Part shown: piece by piece, positions 7,824-19,522 of the stretch | Layout of the letters: each line of letters opens with the position of its first letter | Numbering within the stretch: the first letter of the stretch is position 1 | Origin: Peterkaempfera podocarpi | GTDB taxonomy: Bacteria; Actinomycetota; Actinomycetes; Streptomycetales; Streptomycetaceae | DNA: 64,000 nt | Direction of reading: 5' to 3' | NCBI RefSeq assembly: GCF_042466665.1 | Contig: NZ_CP162102.1 | Location: 3,844,001 to 3,908,000 of the forward strand | Notes under the pieces: generated by a model | Told to the model about the DNA's origin: nothing | Databases searched by the model: none | The model's input: the letters and a program-made list of their open reading frames with translations, nothing else | Position numbers and translations under genes: made by a program

Positions 7824-10795
7824 ATGCCCGCGATGACCACGAAAACGCCACGGACACGCAGGGGCCGCCTGCTGACCGCCTCCGGCACCGGACTTGCCCT
7901 GATCCTTGCCGGACTCACCACCGCCGCCGGAACAGCGACACCCGCCGCCGCGGCGACCCTCCAGTGCAGTGTCGACTACTCCACCAACGACTGGGGCAGC
8001 GGCTTCACCGCCAACCTGACCATCACCAACCGCGGCACCGACACCATCAGCGGCTGGACCCTCGGCTACAGCTACGCCGGCAACCAGACGCTGCAGAGCG
8101 GCTGGAACGGCGTCTGGTCGCAGTCCGGCAAGGCCGTCACGGTCAAGGACGCAGGCTGGAACGGCACCATCGCCGCCGGCGCCAACGTCACCACCGCCGC
8201 CAACTTCAACTACAGCGGCACCAACGCCAAGCCGACCTCCTTCACCATCAACGGCACCGCGTGCAACGGTGCCCACGCGGCCCCCACGGTCGCGCTGACC
8301 TCCCCCACGGCGGGCGGCAACTACAACGCGGGCGGCACCATCCCGCTGGCTGCCAGCGCCTCCGCGGCCGACGGCGCGACCATCACCAAGGTGGAGTTCT
8401 ACAGCGACACCACCCTGATCGGCACCGCGACCGGCTCGCCGTTCACCTACAACTGGACCGGCGTCCCGGCGGGTGACTACTCCGTCTACGCCAAGGCGTA
8501 CGACTCCACCGGCGCCGCCAGCGAGTCCACCCGGTGGGCGTCCATGTGGCCGCGGGCCCGTCCCTGGTCGCGGCCCCCAGCTCGCTGTCGGTGAACCAGG
8601 GCAAGACCACCACCTTCACGGTGAAGCTGTCCCAGGCGCCCACCGCCAACGTCACCGCCACGGTCGCCCGTGCCTCCGGCGGCAACACCGGCCTGAGCGC
8701 GAGCCCGGCCACGCTCACCTTCACCCCGTCCAACTGGTCGACCGCGCAGACCGTGACCGTGACCGCCGACGCCTCGTCGACCGGCGCCGCCACCTTCAAC
8801 GTCAGCGCCACCAACTACAGCGCGGCCAGTGTGACCGTCACCGAGCTCAAGGCGTCCAGCGGTGGCACCTACACCCAGCACTTCCTGGACGAGTACAACA
8901 AGATCATGGACCCGGCCAACGGCTACTTCTCGCCGGACGGCGTCCCGTACCACTCGGTGGAGACCCTGATCATCGAGGCCCCGGACTACGGCCACGAGAC
9001 CACCTCCGAGGCCTGGAGCTACCTGATCTGGCTGCAGGCGCAGTACGGCCAGGTCAGCGGCGACTGGTCCAAGTTCAACAACGCGTGGGCGCTCATGGAG
9101 AAGTTCATGATCCCCACGCACAACGACCAGCCGACCAACAGCTTCTACAACGCGTCGAAGCCGGCCACCTACGCACCCGAGCACGACCTGCCGGACCAGT
9201 ACCCGTCGCAGCTGGACACCGGCGTCTCGGTCGGCCAGGACCCGATCGCGGCCGAGCTGAAGTCCGCCTACGGCACCGACGACATCTACGGCATGCACTG
9301 GCTGGAGGATGTCGACAACATCTACGGCTACGGCGTGACCCCGGGCAGCACCGGCTGTGAGAACGGCCCGACCGCCAAGGGCCCGTCCTACATCAACTCC
9401 TACCAGCGCGGTGCGCAGGAGTCGGTGTTCGAGACCATCCCGCAGCCGTCCTGCGACAACTTCAAGTACGGCGGCACCAACGGCTACCTGGACCTGTTCA
9501 CCAAGGACACCAGCTACGCCAAGCAGTGGAAGTTCACCGACGCGCCCGACGCCGACTCGCGTGCCATCCAGGCCGCGTACTGGGCCGACACCTGGGCCAA
9601 GGCCCAGGGCAAGCAGGCGGATGTCGCCGCCACGGTCGCCAAGGCCGGCAAGATGGGTGACTACCTGCGGTACTCGTTCTTCGACAAGTACTTCAAGAAG
9701 CTCGGCTGCACCAGCCCGAGCTGCGCCGCCGGCACCGGCAAGGACAGCGAGCACTACCTGCTCTCCTGGTACTACGCCTGGGGTGGCGCGACCGATTCCA
9801 GCGCCGGCTGGGCCTGGCGCATCGGCGACGGTGCGGCCCACCAGGGCTACCAGAACCCGATGGCGGCCTACGCGCTGACCAACGACGCCAACATGGCGCC
9901 CAAGTCGGCCACCGGCAAGAGCGACTGGACCACCTCGCTCTCGCGCCAGCTGGAGTTCTACACCTGGCTGCAGTCCAGCGAGGGCGCCATCGCGGGTGGT
10001 GCCACCAACAGCTGGGGCGGCGCCTACGGCACCCCGCCGTCCGGTACGCCGACCTTCTACGGCATGGCGTACGACCCGGCCCCGGTCTACCACGACCCGG
10101 ACAGCAACCAGTGGTTCGGCTTCCAGGCCTGGTCCATGGAGCGCGTGGCCGAGTACTACTACTCCACCGGTGACGCCAAGGCCAAGGCCGTCCTGGACAA
10201 GTGGGTCTCGTGGGCCGTCGCCAACACCAAGATCAACGCGGACGGCACCTACCAGATCCCGTCCACCCTCAAGTGGAGCGGCGCCCCGGCCACCTGGAAC
10301 GCCAGCAGCCCGGCCGCCAACACCAACCTGCACGTCACCATCCAGGACTACACCAACGACGTGGGTGTGACCGGCTCCTACGCGAAGGTGCTGAGCTACT
10401 ACGCCGCCAAGTCCGGTAACGCCAGCGCCAAGTCGACCGCCAAGGCGCTGTTGGACGACATGTGGGCCAACGACCAGGACAGCCTCGGCATCTCCGTCCC
10501 GGAGACCCGTGCCGACTACAACCGGGTCACCCAGAAGTACAGCACCTCCAACACCAACCACGACGGTGTGTACGTGCCGTCGGGCTGGACGGGCACCATG
10601 CCCAACGGGGACAAGATCGACTCCAACGCGACCTTCCTGTCGATCCGGTCCTGGTACACCAAGGACCCGCAGTGGTCCAAGGTGCAGAACTACCTGAACG
10701 GCGGCGCCGCCCCGGTCTTCAACTACCACCGGTTCTGGGCACAGGCCGACATCGCCACGGCGTACGCGGCGTACGGCCAGCTGTTCAACGAGTGA
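7824..10795 (+). pseudogene. GH48 cellobiohydrolase with CBM2, split by a frameshift
   Basis: Secreted reducing-end cellobiohydrolase in two frames. Part 1 (start ATG 7824, after GAGGAG at 7807-7812) encodes a signal peptide, a family 2 carbohydrate-binding module (about residues 45-150) and an Ig-like domain. Part 2, in the frame of 8534, continues without a gap into a second beta-sandwich domain and a complete GH48 catalytic domain (from about 8860 to the stop at 10795), including the EAPDYGHETTSEA segment that carries the family's general-acid Glu. One missing base near 8530-8532 explains the break: adding a C restores GAASESTPVGVHVAAG and one protein of about 990 residues. Upstream is a CebR box; downstream is a strong terminator. 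Either a recent mutation or a sequence error. Confidence 0.85.
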
Positions 10796-10838
10796 CCCGC
10801 GCGGGGTGACGTCCCCCTGAGACCCCCACCCGGGAAAC

Positions 10839-10880
10839 GGCGCGGGGCGTGGCCGGAGCGATCCGGCTGCGCCCCGCGCC
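10839..10880 (+). terminator. Terminator of the GH48 gene
   Basis: GGCGCGGGGCG (10839-10849) pairs with CGCCCCGCGCC (10870-10880), with inner pairing CCGGA/TCCGG and loop GCGA. It is followed by CCTTTTC, one of the few T-rich tails in the window. Confidence 0.8.
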
Positions 10881-10926
10881 CCTTTTCGTCGGGCGGCGGG
10901 CGGGCGGCGGGCGGCCCGAAGCGCGG

Positions 10927-11850
10927 TCAGGCCTGGCCCAGGGAGGCACGCACCGGGTGGACGACCTCCTCCACCAGGCGGTGCACCACCCCCTGGGGAT
11001 AGGGGCTGCGCAGGCCCAGCACCACATGGGTGAACCCGGCCCCGACCAGGTCCAGCACCGTCCTGCGGCAGCCCGGCAGATCGTCGTGGTCGACGGTCAG
11101 CTGAACCGACCGGGTGATCTCCCCGGGGTCGCGGCCGAGGGCGGCGCAGTGGGCGTCCAGCACCCGGGCACGCTCGGCGACGGTCGCCACGGCGTTGTGC
11201 GGCGGCCCGGGGATGTTCCAGATGTCGGCCTCCTGGGCCACCAGCCGCAGCGTCCTGGTGCCCCACCCGCCGACCAGCAGCGGCGGGCCGGGGCGCTGAA
11301 CGGGCTTGGGCTCGTTGCGGGTGCCCCTGAGGCGGTAGTGGCGGCCCTCGAAGTCGAAGACGTCCTCGGTCCACATCCGCTTGAGGATGGCGATGGTCTC
11401 CGCCAGCCGCTCGATGCCCTCGGCCGGCGGGACCAGGGTCAGGCCGTAGGCCTCGTACTCGGCGACCGCGGGGTTGGCGCCGGCGATCCCGCCAGCGCCG
11501 GGCGGCTGATGGGTGCCGCCGACGCCGATCCCCATCACCAGGCGGCCGCCGGAGACCACGTCGACGGTGGTGGCGATCTTGCCGAGGACGGCCGGGTGGC
11601 GGATCCGGTTGCTGGTCACCAGCAGGCCCAGGCGCAGCCGCCGGGTCTGCGCGGCCAACGCGCTGAGCAGCGTCCACCCTTCGTGGATCTGGCCGTCCCG
11701 GGGGCCGGCCAGCGGCATCAGATGGTCCCAGAGCCAGGCGTCCTGGATCTCCGGGATGCCGTCGGCCTCCTGCCAGACCCGCAGGATGTCCTGGTAGGAG
11801 ACATGCATCGGGGTGGTCTTCAGGCCGAACGCCACATTCTGCCGAGTCAT
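10927..11850 (-). CDS. Luciferase-like (probably F420-dependent) oxidoreductase
   Basis: LLM-class flavin/F420 oxidoreductase of 307 residues with a TIM-barrel fold. Family marks are the N-terminal ..DAWLWDHLMP, RLRLGLLVTSNRIRHPAVL and SGGRLVMGIGVGGTHQPPGAG, and the C-terminal PLLVGGWGTRTLRL. Streptomycete members mostly use F420, which fits the fbiC gene at the left edge. ATG 11850 is chosen over ATG 11856 because a GGGG stretch is 6 bases before it but touches the upstream ATG. It is divergent from a MarR regulator across 73 bp, so it is probably that regulator's target. The substrate is unknown. Confidence 0.85.
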   Translation of the reverse strand: MTRQNVAFGLKTTPMHVSYQDILRVWQEADGIPEIQDAWLWDHLMPLAGPRDGQIHEGWTLLSALAAQTRRLRLGLLVTSNRIRHPAVLGKIATTVDVVSGGRLVMGIGVGGTHQPPGAGGIAGANPAVAEYEAYGLTLVPPAEGIERLAETIAILKRMWTEDVFDFEGRHYRLRGTRNEPKPVQRPGPPLLVGGWGTRTLRLVAQEADIWNIPGPPHNAVATVAERARVLDAHCAALGRDPGEITRSVQLTVDHDDLPGCRRTVLDLVGAGFTHVVLGLRSPYPQGVVHRLVEEVVHPVRASLGQA

Positions 11851-11864
11851 GGGCATCCCCTATT

Positions 11865-11881
11865 CGTCAGTGATACTGACG
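11865..11881. promoter_or_regulatory. Palindromic operator between the LLM and MarR genes
   Basis: CGTCAGT (11865-11871), GAT, ACTGACG (11875-11881): perfect 7-bp arms. A weaker TCAG...CTGA copy follows at 11884-11896. Its position between a MarR gene and a divergent target fits an autoregulated MarR operator; binding is inferred. Confidence 0.6.
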
Positions 11882-11923
11882 ATCAGAGTACCTGACAATC
11901 AGCGCTGGACGTACAGTGTGGGC

Positions 11924-12367
11924 ATGGAACGGGACGCCGAACCCCTGGCCTCACGGCTCGGATATCTGCTGAAGCACGCCCAACTGAAGCTCAACCAGGC
12001 AGGTGGGCGGGCTCTGGCGCCCTTCGGCGTGGACGGGCACGAGCTGGCGGTCCTGGTGGTGCTGACCACCGGGGAGCCGCTGTCCCAGGTGGAGGCGGCA
12101 CGGCAGCTGGGCGTCGACCGGACCACGATGGTCGCGCTGGTCGACGGGCTGGAGGAGCGGGGACTGGTGGAGCGGCACCGCAGCCCGCAGGACCGGCGCC
12201 GCAACATCGTGGAGCTGACCGAGACCGGCCGCAGCTGCCTGCGGCAGGCCGAGCAGGCCCGGCTGGAGGTCGAGCGCCGCTTCCTGGCACCGCTGGGCGA
12301 GGCCGAGGCGGACCGCTTCGTCCGTTCCCTCCAGACGCTGCTGAGCGCCCCCGACGCGGAGGAGTAG
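11924..12367 (+). CDS. MarR-family transcription regulator
   Basis: A 147-residue winged-helix regulator, normal length for MarR. The recognition region QVEAARQLGVDRTTMVALVDGLEERGLVER is at about residues 58-87, followed by the wing HRSPQDRRRNIVELT. Members are dimeric repressors released by small phenolic or drug-like ligands. It is divergent from the LLM oxidoreductase, with two inverted repeats in the 73-bp gap, and probably controls both genes. The start is ATG 11924; the open frame extends upstream through the operator, which argues against earlier starts. Confidence 0.85.
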   Translation: MERDAEPLASRLGYLLKHAQLKLNQAGGRALAPFGVDGHELAVLVVLTTGEPLSQVEAARQLGVDRTTMVALVDGLEERGLVERHRSPQDRRRNIVELTETGRSCLRQAEQARLEVERRFLAPLGEAEADRFVRSLQTLLSAPDAEE

Positions 12368-12381
12368 CCCCGGCACACGAA

Positions 12382-12414
12382 GGGGCGCCCGCACACCAGG
12401 TGTGCGGGCGCCCC
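12382..12414. terminator. Bidirectional terminator between marR and korB
   Basis: GGGGCGCCCGCACACC (12382-12397) and GGTGTGCGGGCGCCCC (12399-12414) are perfect complements, giving a stem of about 14 bp with a very small loop between two convergent genes. Confidence 0.8.
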
Positions 12415-12435
12415 TGTGCGAGGTGCGGCCGATGC

Positions 12436-13519
12436 TCAGCCGACCTGCCAGGTGTCGCCACCGGCCAGCAGGGCCGCGAGGTCGCCCTGGCCGCGCTGCT
12501 GGACCGCCTGCTCGAGCTGGTCGGCCATCAGGGTGTCGTAGACCGGCCGGTCGACGTCCCGCAGCACCCCGATGGGGGTGTGGTGCAGGGTGTCCGGGTC
12601 GGTCAGCCTGGAGAGGGCGAAGGCGTTGGTGGGGCTGGCGCTGTGCGCGTCGTGCACCAGCACCGAGGCCTCGTTCTCCGCGGTGACCTCCGCGGTGTGC
12701 AGATCCCCGGTGACGGGGTCCCGGAAGACGCCCTGGGAGCCGTCCCTGCCGAAGCGGATGGGCCGGCCCTGCTCCAGCCGGATCAGCGCCTCGTCACGGG
12801 TGGCGGGCTCCTTGAGGGCGTCGAAGGCGCCGTCGTTGAAGATGTTGCAGTTCTGGTAGATCTCCACCAGCGCGGTCCCCCGGTGCTCGGCCGCCGCCCG
12901 CAGCACCGACTGCAGATGCTTGCGGTCGGAGTCGATGGTGCGGGCGACGAAGGACGCCTCGGCGCCCAGGGCCAGCGAGACCGGGTTGAACGGGGCGTCC
13001 AGCGAACCCATCGGGGTGGACTTGGTGACCTTGCCCAGCTCGGAGGTCGGCGAGTACTGCCCCTTGGTCAGGCCGTAGATCCGGTTGTTGAAGAGCAGGA
13101 TCTTCAGATTGACATTGCGGCGCAGCGCATGGATCAGGTGGTTGCCGCCGATGGAGAGGGCGTCGCCGTCACCGGTGACCACCCAGACCGAGAGGTCGGG
13201 CCGCGAGGAGGCGAGCCCGGTCGCGATCGCCGGGGCGCGGCCGTGGATGGAGTGCATCCCATAGGTGTTCATGTAGTACGGGAAGCGGGAGGAGCAGCCG
13301 ATGCCGGAGACAAAGACCACGTTCTCCTTGGCCAGACCGAGCTCCGGCATGAAGGACTGGACCGCCGCCAGGATCGCGTAGTCACCGCAGCCGGGGCACC
13401 AGCGGACCTCCTGGTCGGACTTGAAGTCCCGGGCGGTCTGCGGCCCCGCCGCCTTGGGCACCAGGGCGAGCGAGGGCAGTCCCGTGCCGCCTGCCGCCCC
13501 GTTGGCGTGGCCGTTGGCC

Positions 13520-13527
<8 letters not shown>
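12436..13527 (-). CDS. korB: 2-oxoglutarate:ferredoxin oxidoreductase, beta subunit
   Basis: Catalytic TPP-binding subunit (363 residues) of the 2-oxoacid:ferredoxin oxidoreductase that oxidatively decarboxylates 2-oxoglutarate to succinyl-CoA, passing electrons to ferredoxin. Visible marks are the early Cys pair WCPGCGDYAIL, which with a later Cys holds an Fe-S cluster, and the TPP/Mg motif VTGDGDALSIGGNH followed by LFNNRIYGLTKGQYSPTS. ATG 13527 overlaps the end of korA by 8 bases, so the two are co-translated. In aerobic actinobacteria KorAB serves as an alternative or partner to the 2-oxoglutarate dehydrogenase complex. Confidence 0.93.
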
Positions 13528-15487
<1,960 letters not shown>

Positions 15488-15573
15488 TGGCTTGGACCTC
15501 CCTCAGCGGCCACCATCTGCGAGCGTGAGCCGTGCGCTCCCGTCCGCGTGGTGCACCACACTCATCCTAAGCT

Positions 15574-15586
15574 GGTAAGGGTTACC
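15574..15586. promoter_or_regulatory. Iron-box-like palindrome upstream of korA
   Basis: GGTAAGGGTTACC matches 12 of 13 core positions of the DtxR/IdeR/DmdR consensus GGTWAGSCTWACC, and the right flank TAT keeps part of the outer TWA. It lies 87 bp upstream of korA. Binding by an iron regulator is inferred from the match. Confidence 0.5.
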
Positions 15587-15719
15587 TATGTGAGCCTTCA
15601 CGGGGGCTGCCCGGGCAGCTTTCACCTGCTTCGTCCAACAATGCCCGCTGTGCCACACAATCCGCGGTAAGGAAAGACCCGAGGCATTCTTCAGCCGTTC
15701 TCAGGCGCCCCGCGAAACC

Positions 15720-16382
15720 TCAGGAATTCAGGTAGGTCAGTACGGCGAGCACCCGCCGGTGGTCCTCCGTGCTCTGGGTCAGACCGAGCTTGAGGAAGAT
15801 ATTGCTGACGTGCTTCTCCACCGCGCCGTCGGACACCACCAGCTGCTTGGCGATCGCCGTGTTGGTACGGCCCTCCGCCATCAGCCCCAGCACCTCCCGC
15901 TCACGCGGGGTGAGCCCCTCCAGTACATCACCCTTGCGGCTGCGGCTCAGCAGCTGGGCGACCACCTCGGGGTCCAGGGCGGTGCCGCCGGCGGCCACCC
16001 GCTCCACCGCCTCGGCGAACTCCCGCACCTCGGCGACCCGGTCCTTCAGCAGATAGCCGACCCCCCGGGTGGAACCGGCCAGCAGCTCGGAGGCATAGCG
16101 CTCCTCCACGTACTGGGAGAGGACCAGCACCCCGAGCTGCGGGTGGCGGCGGCGCAGCTCCACACAGGCCCGTACCCCCTCGTCCGTGTGGGTGGGCGGC
16201 ATCCGCACATCGGCGACGACCACGTCCGGCAGCCCGCCCGCGTCGGCCAGGTCGGCCACGGCCTTCAGCAGGGCCTCGCCGTCGCCGACACCGGCCACCA
16301 CCTCCAGTCCGCGGTCGGTGAGCAGCCGGGTCAGGCCCTCCCGCAGCAGTACCGAGTCCTCGGCGATGACGACGCGCAGCAT
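15720..16382 (-). CDS. NarL/FixJ-type response regulator (orphan)
   Basis: A 220-residue two-component regulator. The receiver domain (1-120) has the acidic pair ED at 8-9, the phosphorylatable Asp58 in VVVADVRMPP and the conserved Lys in YLLKDRV. The LuxR-type HTH (about 153-210) reads LTPREREVLGLMAEGRTNTAIAK. No histidine kinase gene is next to it, so its partner is unknown. It sits between korAB and the polyprenyl synthase on the same strand, with 68 bp to the latter, and could be read through from it. Confidence 0.9.
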   Translation of the reverse strand: MLRVVIAEDSVLLREGLTRLLTDRGLEVVAGVGDGEALLKAVADLADAGGLPDVVVADVRMPPTHTDEGVRACVELRRRHPQLGVLVLSQYVEERYASELLAGSTRGVGYLLKDRVAEVREFAEAVERVAAGGTALDPEVVAQLLSRSRKGDVLEGLTPREREVLGLMAEGRTNTAIAKQLVVSDGAVEKHVSNIFLKLGLTQSTEDHRRVLAVLTYLNS

Positions 16383-16450
16383 GACGGCCTTCCGGGTGGG
16401 AGACGGGATCGTGCCCAGTCTGGCCCATGGCGCCGCGCCGGGGTGCTACT

Positions 16451-17461
16451 TCACATGGTCCGGACGGCGACCGCGTCGCAGAGGCCCTCCAGGGCCGTAC
16501 GCGCCGGGCACTGCGGCAGCTGGTGCAGCAGGTCGCGGGCCTCGTCGGCGTAGCGCATGGTCTCCTCACGGGCCCGCTGCAGAGCCGGGTGGGCGCGCAG
16601 CAGGCGCAGCGCCTCGGCATGCCGGGTGTCGTCGACCAGGTCGCCGTCCAGCAGTTCGCGCAGCCGGATGTCGTCCGGGTCCGCCGGGTCCGCGGGCATG
16701 GCCCGCAGCAGCAGCACGGGCAGGGTGGGGACGCCCTCGCGCAGGTCGGTGCCGGGGGTCTTGCCGGACTCATGGCCGTCACTGGCGATGTCCAGCACGT
16801 CGTCGGCCAGCTGGAAGGCGATGCCGATCCGCTCGCCGTACTCGGTGAGGACCTCCACCGTGCGCTCGTCGACGCCCGCCAGCATGGCGCCCAGCCGGCC
16901 GGAGACGGCGATCAGCGCGCCGGTCTTGCCGCTGAGGACGTCCAGGTAGTGGCGGACCGGGTCGTCGCCCGGGCGGGGTCCGGCGGTCTCCAGGATCTGG
17001 CCGGTCACCAGCCGCTCGAACGCCTCGGCCTGCACCCGCACCGCGTCCGGGCCCAGGTCGGCGAGGATCCGCGAGGCGCGGGAGAAGAGGAAGTCCCCGG
17101 TGAGGATGGCCACCGAGTTGTCCCAGCGGGCGTTGGCGCTGGGAGCGCCGCGCCGCACCGGGGCCTCGTCCATCACATCGTCGTGGTACAGGGTGGCCAG
17201 ATGGGTCAGCTCCACGACCACGGCGGCCGGGACCACGCCCGGAGCGCCCGGGTCGCCGAACTGCGCGGCCAGCAGCGCCAGCAGCGGACGGAACCGCTTG
17301 CCGCCCGCCTCCAGCAGATGCTGCGCGGCCACCGTGATGAAGGGCACGTCGCTCTTGGTGGCCTCGACCAGCGCCTCCTCGACAGCGGCCATGCCGTCCC
17401 GGACGTCGGCATCAAGCGCCTGGTCCTGCATGCTCAGCCCCAAGGGCCCCACGACGGTCAC
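16451..17461 (-). CDS. Long-chain polyprenyl diphosphate synthase
   Basis: trans-Prenyltransferase of 336 residues that extends allylic diphosphates with IPP to the long chain used for the menaquinone tail (probably C40-C45; length inferred from the pathway). Both Asp-rich motifs are present: LYHDDVMDEA and the second QLADDVLDIA, plus GGKRFRP. The start at GTG 17461 follows AGGAG by 8 bases; the longer upstream frame lacks such support. In streptomycetes this gene normally follows the nuo operon, as here. With mqnP at 60224 it would supply the quinone side chain. Confidence 0.9.
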   Translation of the reverse strand: MTVVGPLGLSMQDQALDADVRDGMAAVEEALVEATKSDVPFITVAAQHLLEAGGKRFRPLLALLAAQFGDPGAPGVVPAAVVVELTHLATLYHDDVMDEAPVRRGAPSANARWDNSVAILTGDFLFSRASRILADLGPDAVRVQAEAFERLVTGQILETAGPRPGDDPVRHYLDVLSGKTGALIAVSGRLGAMLAGVDERTVEVLTEYGERIGIAFQLADDVLDIASDGHESGKTPGTDLREGVPTLPVLLLRAMPADPADPDDIRLRELLDGDLVDDTRHAEALRLLRAHPALQRAREETMRYADEARDLLHQLPQCPARTALEGLCDAVAVRTM

Positions 17462-17860
17462 GAAGACCACTCCTGTCGCTGGTCGGTCATGCGGCCGGTA
17501 CGGGATGCCGCTGCTGCCATCAAGGGCAGCGTATCCGGTCACAACTCGATCACCGCGTGGGCACCGCAGCCCTGGGGTCCGCGGAGGCGCGGCCGCGCGG
17601 GGGCGGGGCGGCGGCGCGGGGAACGAGGTGCCCGGTTCCATGACCTCCCGTGCACCGGGGAGACGCTCCACCCCTGCCGTGGCGGCCCGCGCCGGAAAGG
17701 TCGCCGCTCGACCGGGGGACGGTGGATCCCCGCCCCCACGGGACGTCAGAGGGCCCTGGAGCGCGCCCTCGCGGCCGCACCGGGGCGCCGCGGTGTCCGG
17801 GGGCGGGCACGGCCGCGCCCCGGTGCTGCGGGGCAACCGGGGCGCGGACGGGTCGGCGGG
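17462..17860. other. Gap between nuoN and the prenyl synthase gene
   Basis: No gene found. It carries the terminator-like hairpin of nuoN (17813-17847) and, nearer 17500-17550, the probable promoter of the prenyl synthase. The remainder is very GC-rich with no recognisable protein. Confidence 0.5.
17813..17847 (-). terminator. Terminator at the end of the nuo operon
   Basis: CCGCGCCCCGGT (17813-17824) and ACCGGGGCGCGG (17836-17847) form a perfect 12-bp stem with an 11-base loop, 13 bases past the nuoN stop. Confidence 0.75.
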
Positions 17861-19522
17861 TCAGCGGATGAAGACCGATGCCTTGTCGGCAAGGTCCAGG
17901 AAGTACTGCGGCAGCACACCCAGCACCACGGTGACCACCACTCCCAGGCCGATGGCGGCGGCGGTGAGCGGGCTCGGTACCGCGACCGACGGGCCGTCGG
18001 GCTTCGGGTCGGAGAAGAACATCAGGACGATGACGCGGATGTAGAAGAAGGCGGCGATCGCCGACGACAGCACACCGATGATCACCAGCGGCACCGCACC
18101 GCCGGTCGCGGCCGCCTGGAAGACGGCGAACTTCCCGGTGAACCCGGACGTCAGCGGAATGCCGGCGAACGCCAGCAGGAAGAGCGCGAAGATCGCCGCC
18201 ACCAGCGGGGAACGCCGGCCGAGGCCCGCCCAGCGGGAGAGGTGGGTGGCCTCGCCACCGGCGTCGCGGACCAGGGTGACCACCGCGAAGGCGCCCAGGG
18301 TGACGAAGGAGTACGCCGCCAGGTAGAAGAGCACCGAGGAGATGCCCGCCTTGTTGGTGGCGATCACACCGGTGAGGATGAACCCGGCGTGGGCGATGGA
18401 GGAGTAGGCCAGCAGCCGCTTCACATCGGTCTGGGTCACGGCGAGGATCGCACCGATCACCATGGTGAGGATGGCGACGCCCCACATCACGGGCCGCCAG
18501 TCCCAGCGCATACCCGGCAGGGCCACATAGAGCAGCCGCAGCAGGGCGCCGAAGGCGGCGACCTTGGTGGCCGACGCCATGAAGCCGGTGACGGGGGTGG
18601 GGGCGCCCTGGTAGACGTCCGGGGTCCAGGCGTGGAACGGGACGGCGCCGACCTTGAAGAGCAGGCCGACCCCCAGCATGGCGAGGCCGATCAGCAGCAG
18701 GGCGTCGTTCTCGGTGGTGTTGGCGAGCGCCGGGGTGAGCTGGGCCTGGCCGGAGACCACATCGGCGATGCCGCCGAGGGAGACGGTGCCGGCGTAGCCG
18801 TAGAGCAGGGCGATGCCGAACAGGAAGAACGCCGAGGCGAAGGCGCCCAGCAGGAAGTACTTGACCGCGGCCTCCTGGGAGAGGAGGCGGCGGCGCCGGG
18901 CCAGCGCGCACATCAGGTAGAGCGGGAGGGAGAAGACCTCCAGCGCCACGAACATGGTCAGCAGGTCGGCGGCGGCCGGGAAGAGCAGCATGCCGCCCAC
19001 CGCGAACATGGTCAGCGGGAAGACCTCGGTGGTGGCGAAGCCGGCCCTGGTGGCGGCCTTCTCCTGGTCGCCGCCGGGTACCGCGGAGGCCTGCGGGGTG
19101 AAGGCGTCCACCGGGGCGCCGTCCGCGCCGCGCGGCTCCAGCCGCCGCTCGGCGAAGGAGAGCACCGCGACCACGGCGACCAGCAGGATCACGCCCTGCA
19201 GGAAGAGCGCCGGGCCGTCCACGGCGACCGCGCCCATCGCGGTGAGGTCCGCCTTGGTGGTGGCGTAGCCGCGGGCGGCCAGGGAGACCACCACACCGAA
19301 GGCGCCGACCAGCCCCAGCAGTGCGATGACCACCTGGGCGGCCCAGCGGTTGCGGCGGGGCAGGAACGCCTCCGCCAGGATGCCGGCCACGGCGGCGCCG
19401 AGGACGACCAGCATGGGTGCCAGCTGGCCGTACTCGATGTGCGGGGTCGGGATGGTGGCGGTGTCGCCCGCGGCCGTCCACAGGGTGTGGACAGCGGTGG
19501 CCGATGCGAGGGCGGCGGTCAC
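17861..19522 (-). CDS. nuoN: NADH-quinone oxidoreductase subunit N
   Basis: Antiporter-like membrane subunit of complex I (553 residues, about 14 membrane segments), one of the three proton-pumping modules. Conserved charged residues are visible in VGAVPFHAWTPDVYQGAPTPV and in DVKRLLAYSSIAHAGF. It is the last gene of the nuoA-N operon and its ATG overlaps the nuoM stop by 4 bases. A cytoplasmic or periplasmic loop near residues 128-160 is rich in Ala/Pro and longer than in E. coli NuoN. Confidence 0.95.
   Translation of the reverse strand: MTAALASATAVHTLWTAAGDTATIPTPHIEYGQLAPMLVVLGAAVAGILAEAFLPRRNRWAAQVVIALLGLVGAFGVVVSLAARGYATTKADLTAMGAVAVDGPALFLQGVILLVAVVAVLSFAERRLEPRGADGAPVDAFTPQASAVPGGDQEKAATRAGFATTEVFPLTMFAVGGMLLFPAAADLLTMFVALEVFSLPLYLMCALARRRRLLSQEAAVKYFLLGAFASAFFLFGIALLYGYAGTVSLGGIADVVSGQAQLTPALANTTENDALLLIGLAMLGVGLLFKVGAVPFHAWTPDVYQGAPTPVTGFMASATKVAAFGALLRLLYVALPGMRWDWRPVMWGVAILTMVIGAILAVTQTDVKRLLAYSSIAHAGFILTGVIATNKAGISSVLFYLAAYSFVTLGAFAVVTLVRDAGGEATHLSRWAGLGRRSPLVAAIFALFLLAFAGIPLTSGFTGKFAVFQAAATGGAVPLVIIGVLSSAIAAFFYIRVIVLMFFSDPKPDGPSVAVPSPLTAAAIGLGVVVTVVLGVLPQYFLDLADKASVFIR

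Noticed and set aside
8521..8540. Programmed -1 frameshift in the GH48 gene
   Set aside because: No convincing slippery heptamer or downstream pseudoknot is visible; a missing base is simpler, though not proven.
8486..11677. Minus-strand open frame of 1063 codons
   Set aside because: It runs antisense through the GH48 and across the LLM gene and has no family-like content; it is open only because of high third-position GC.
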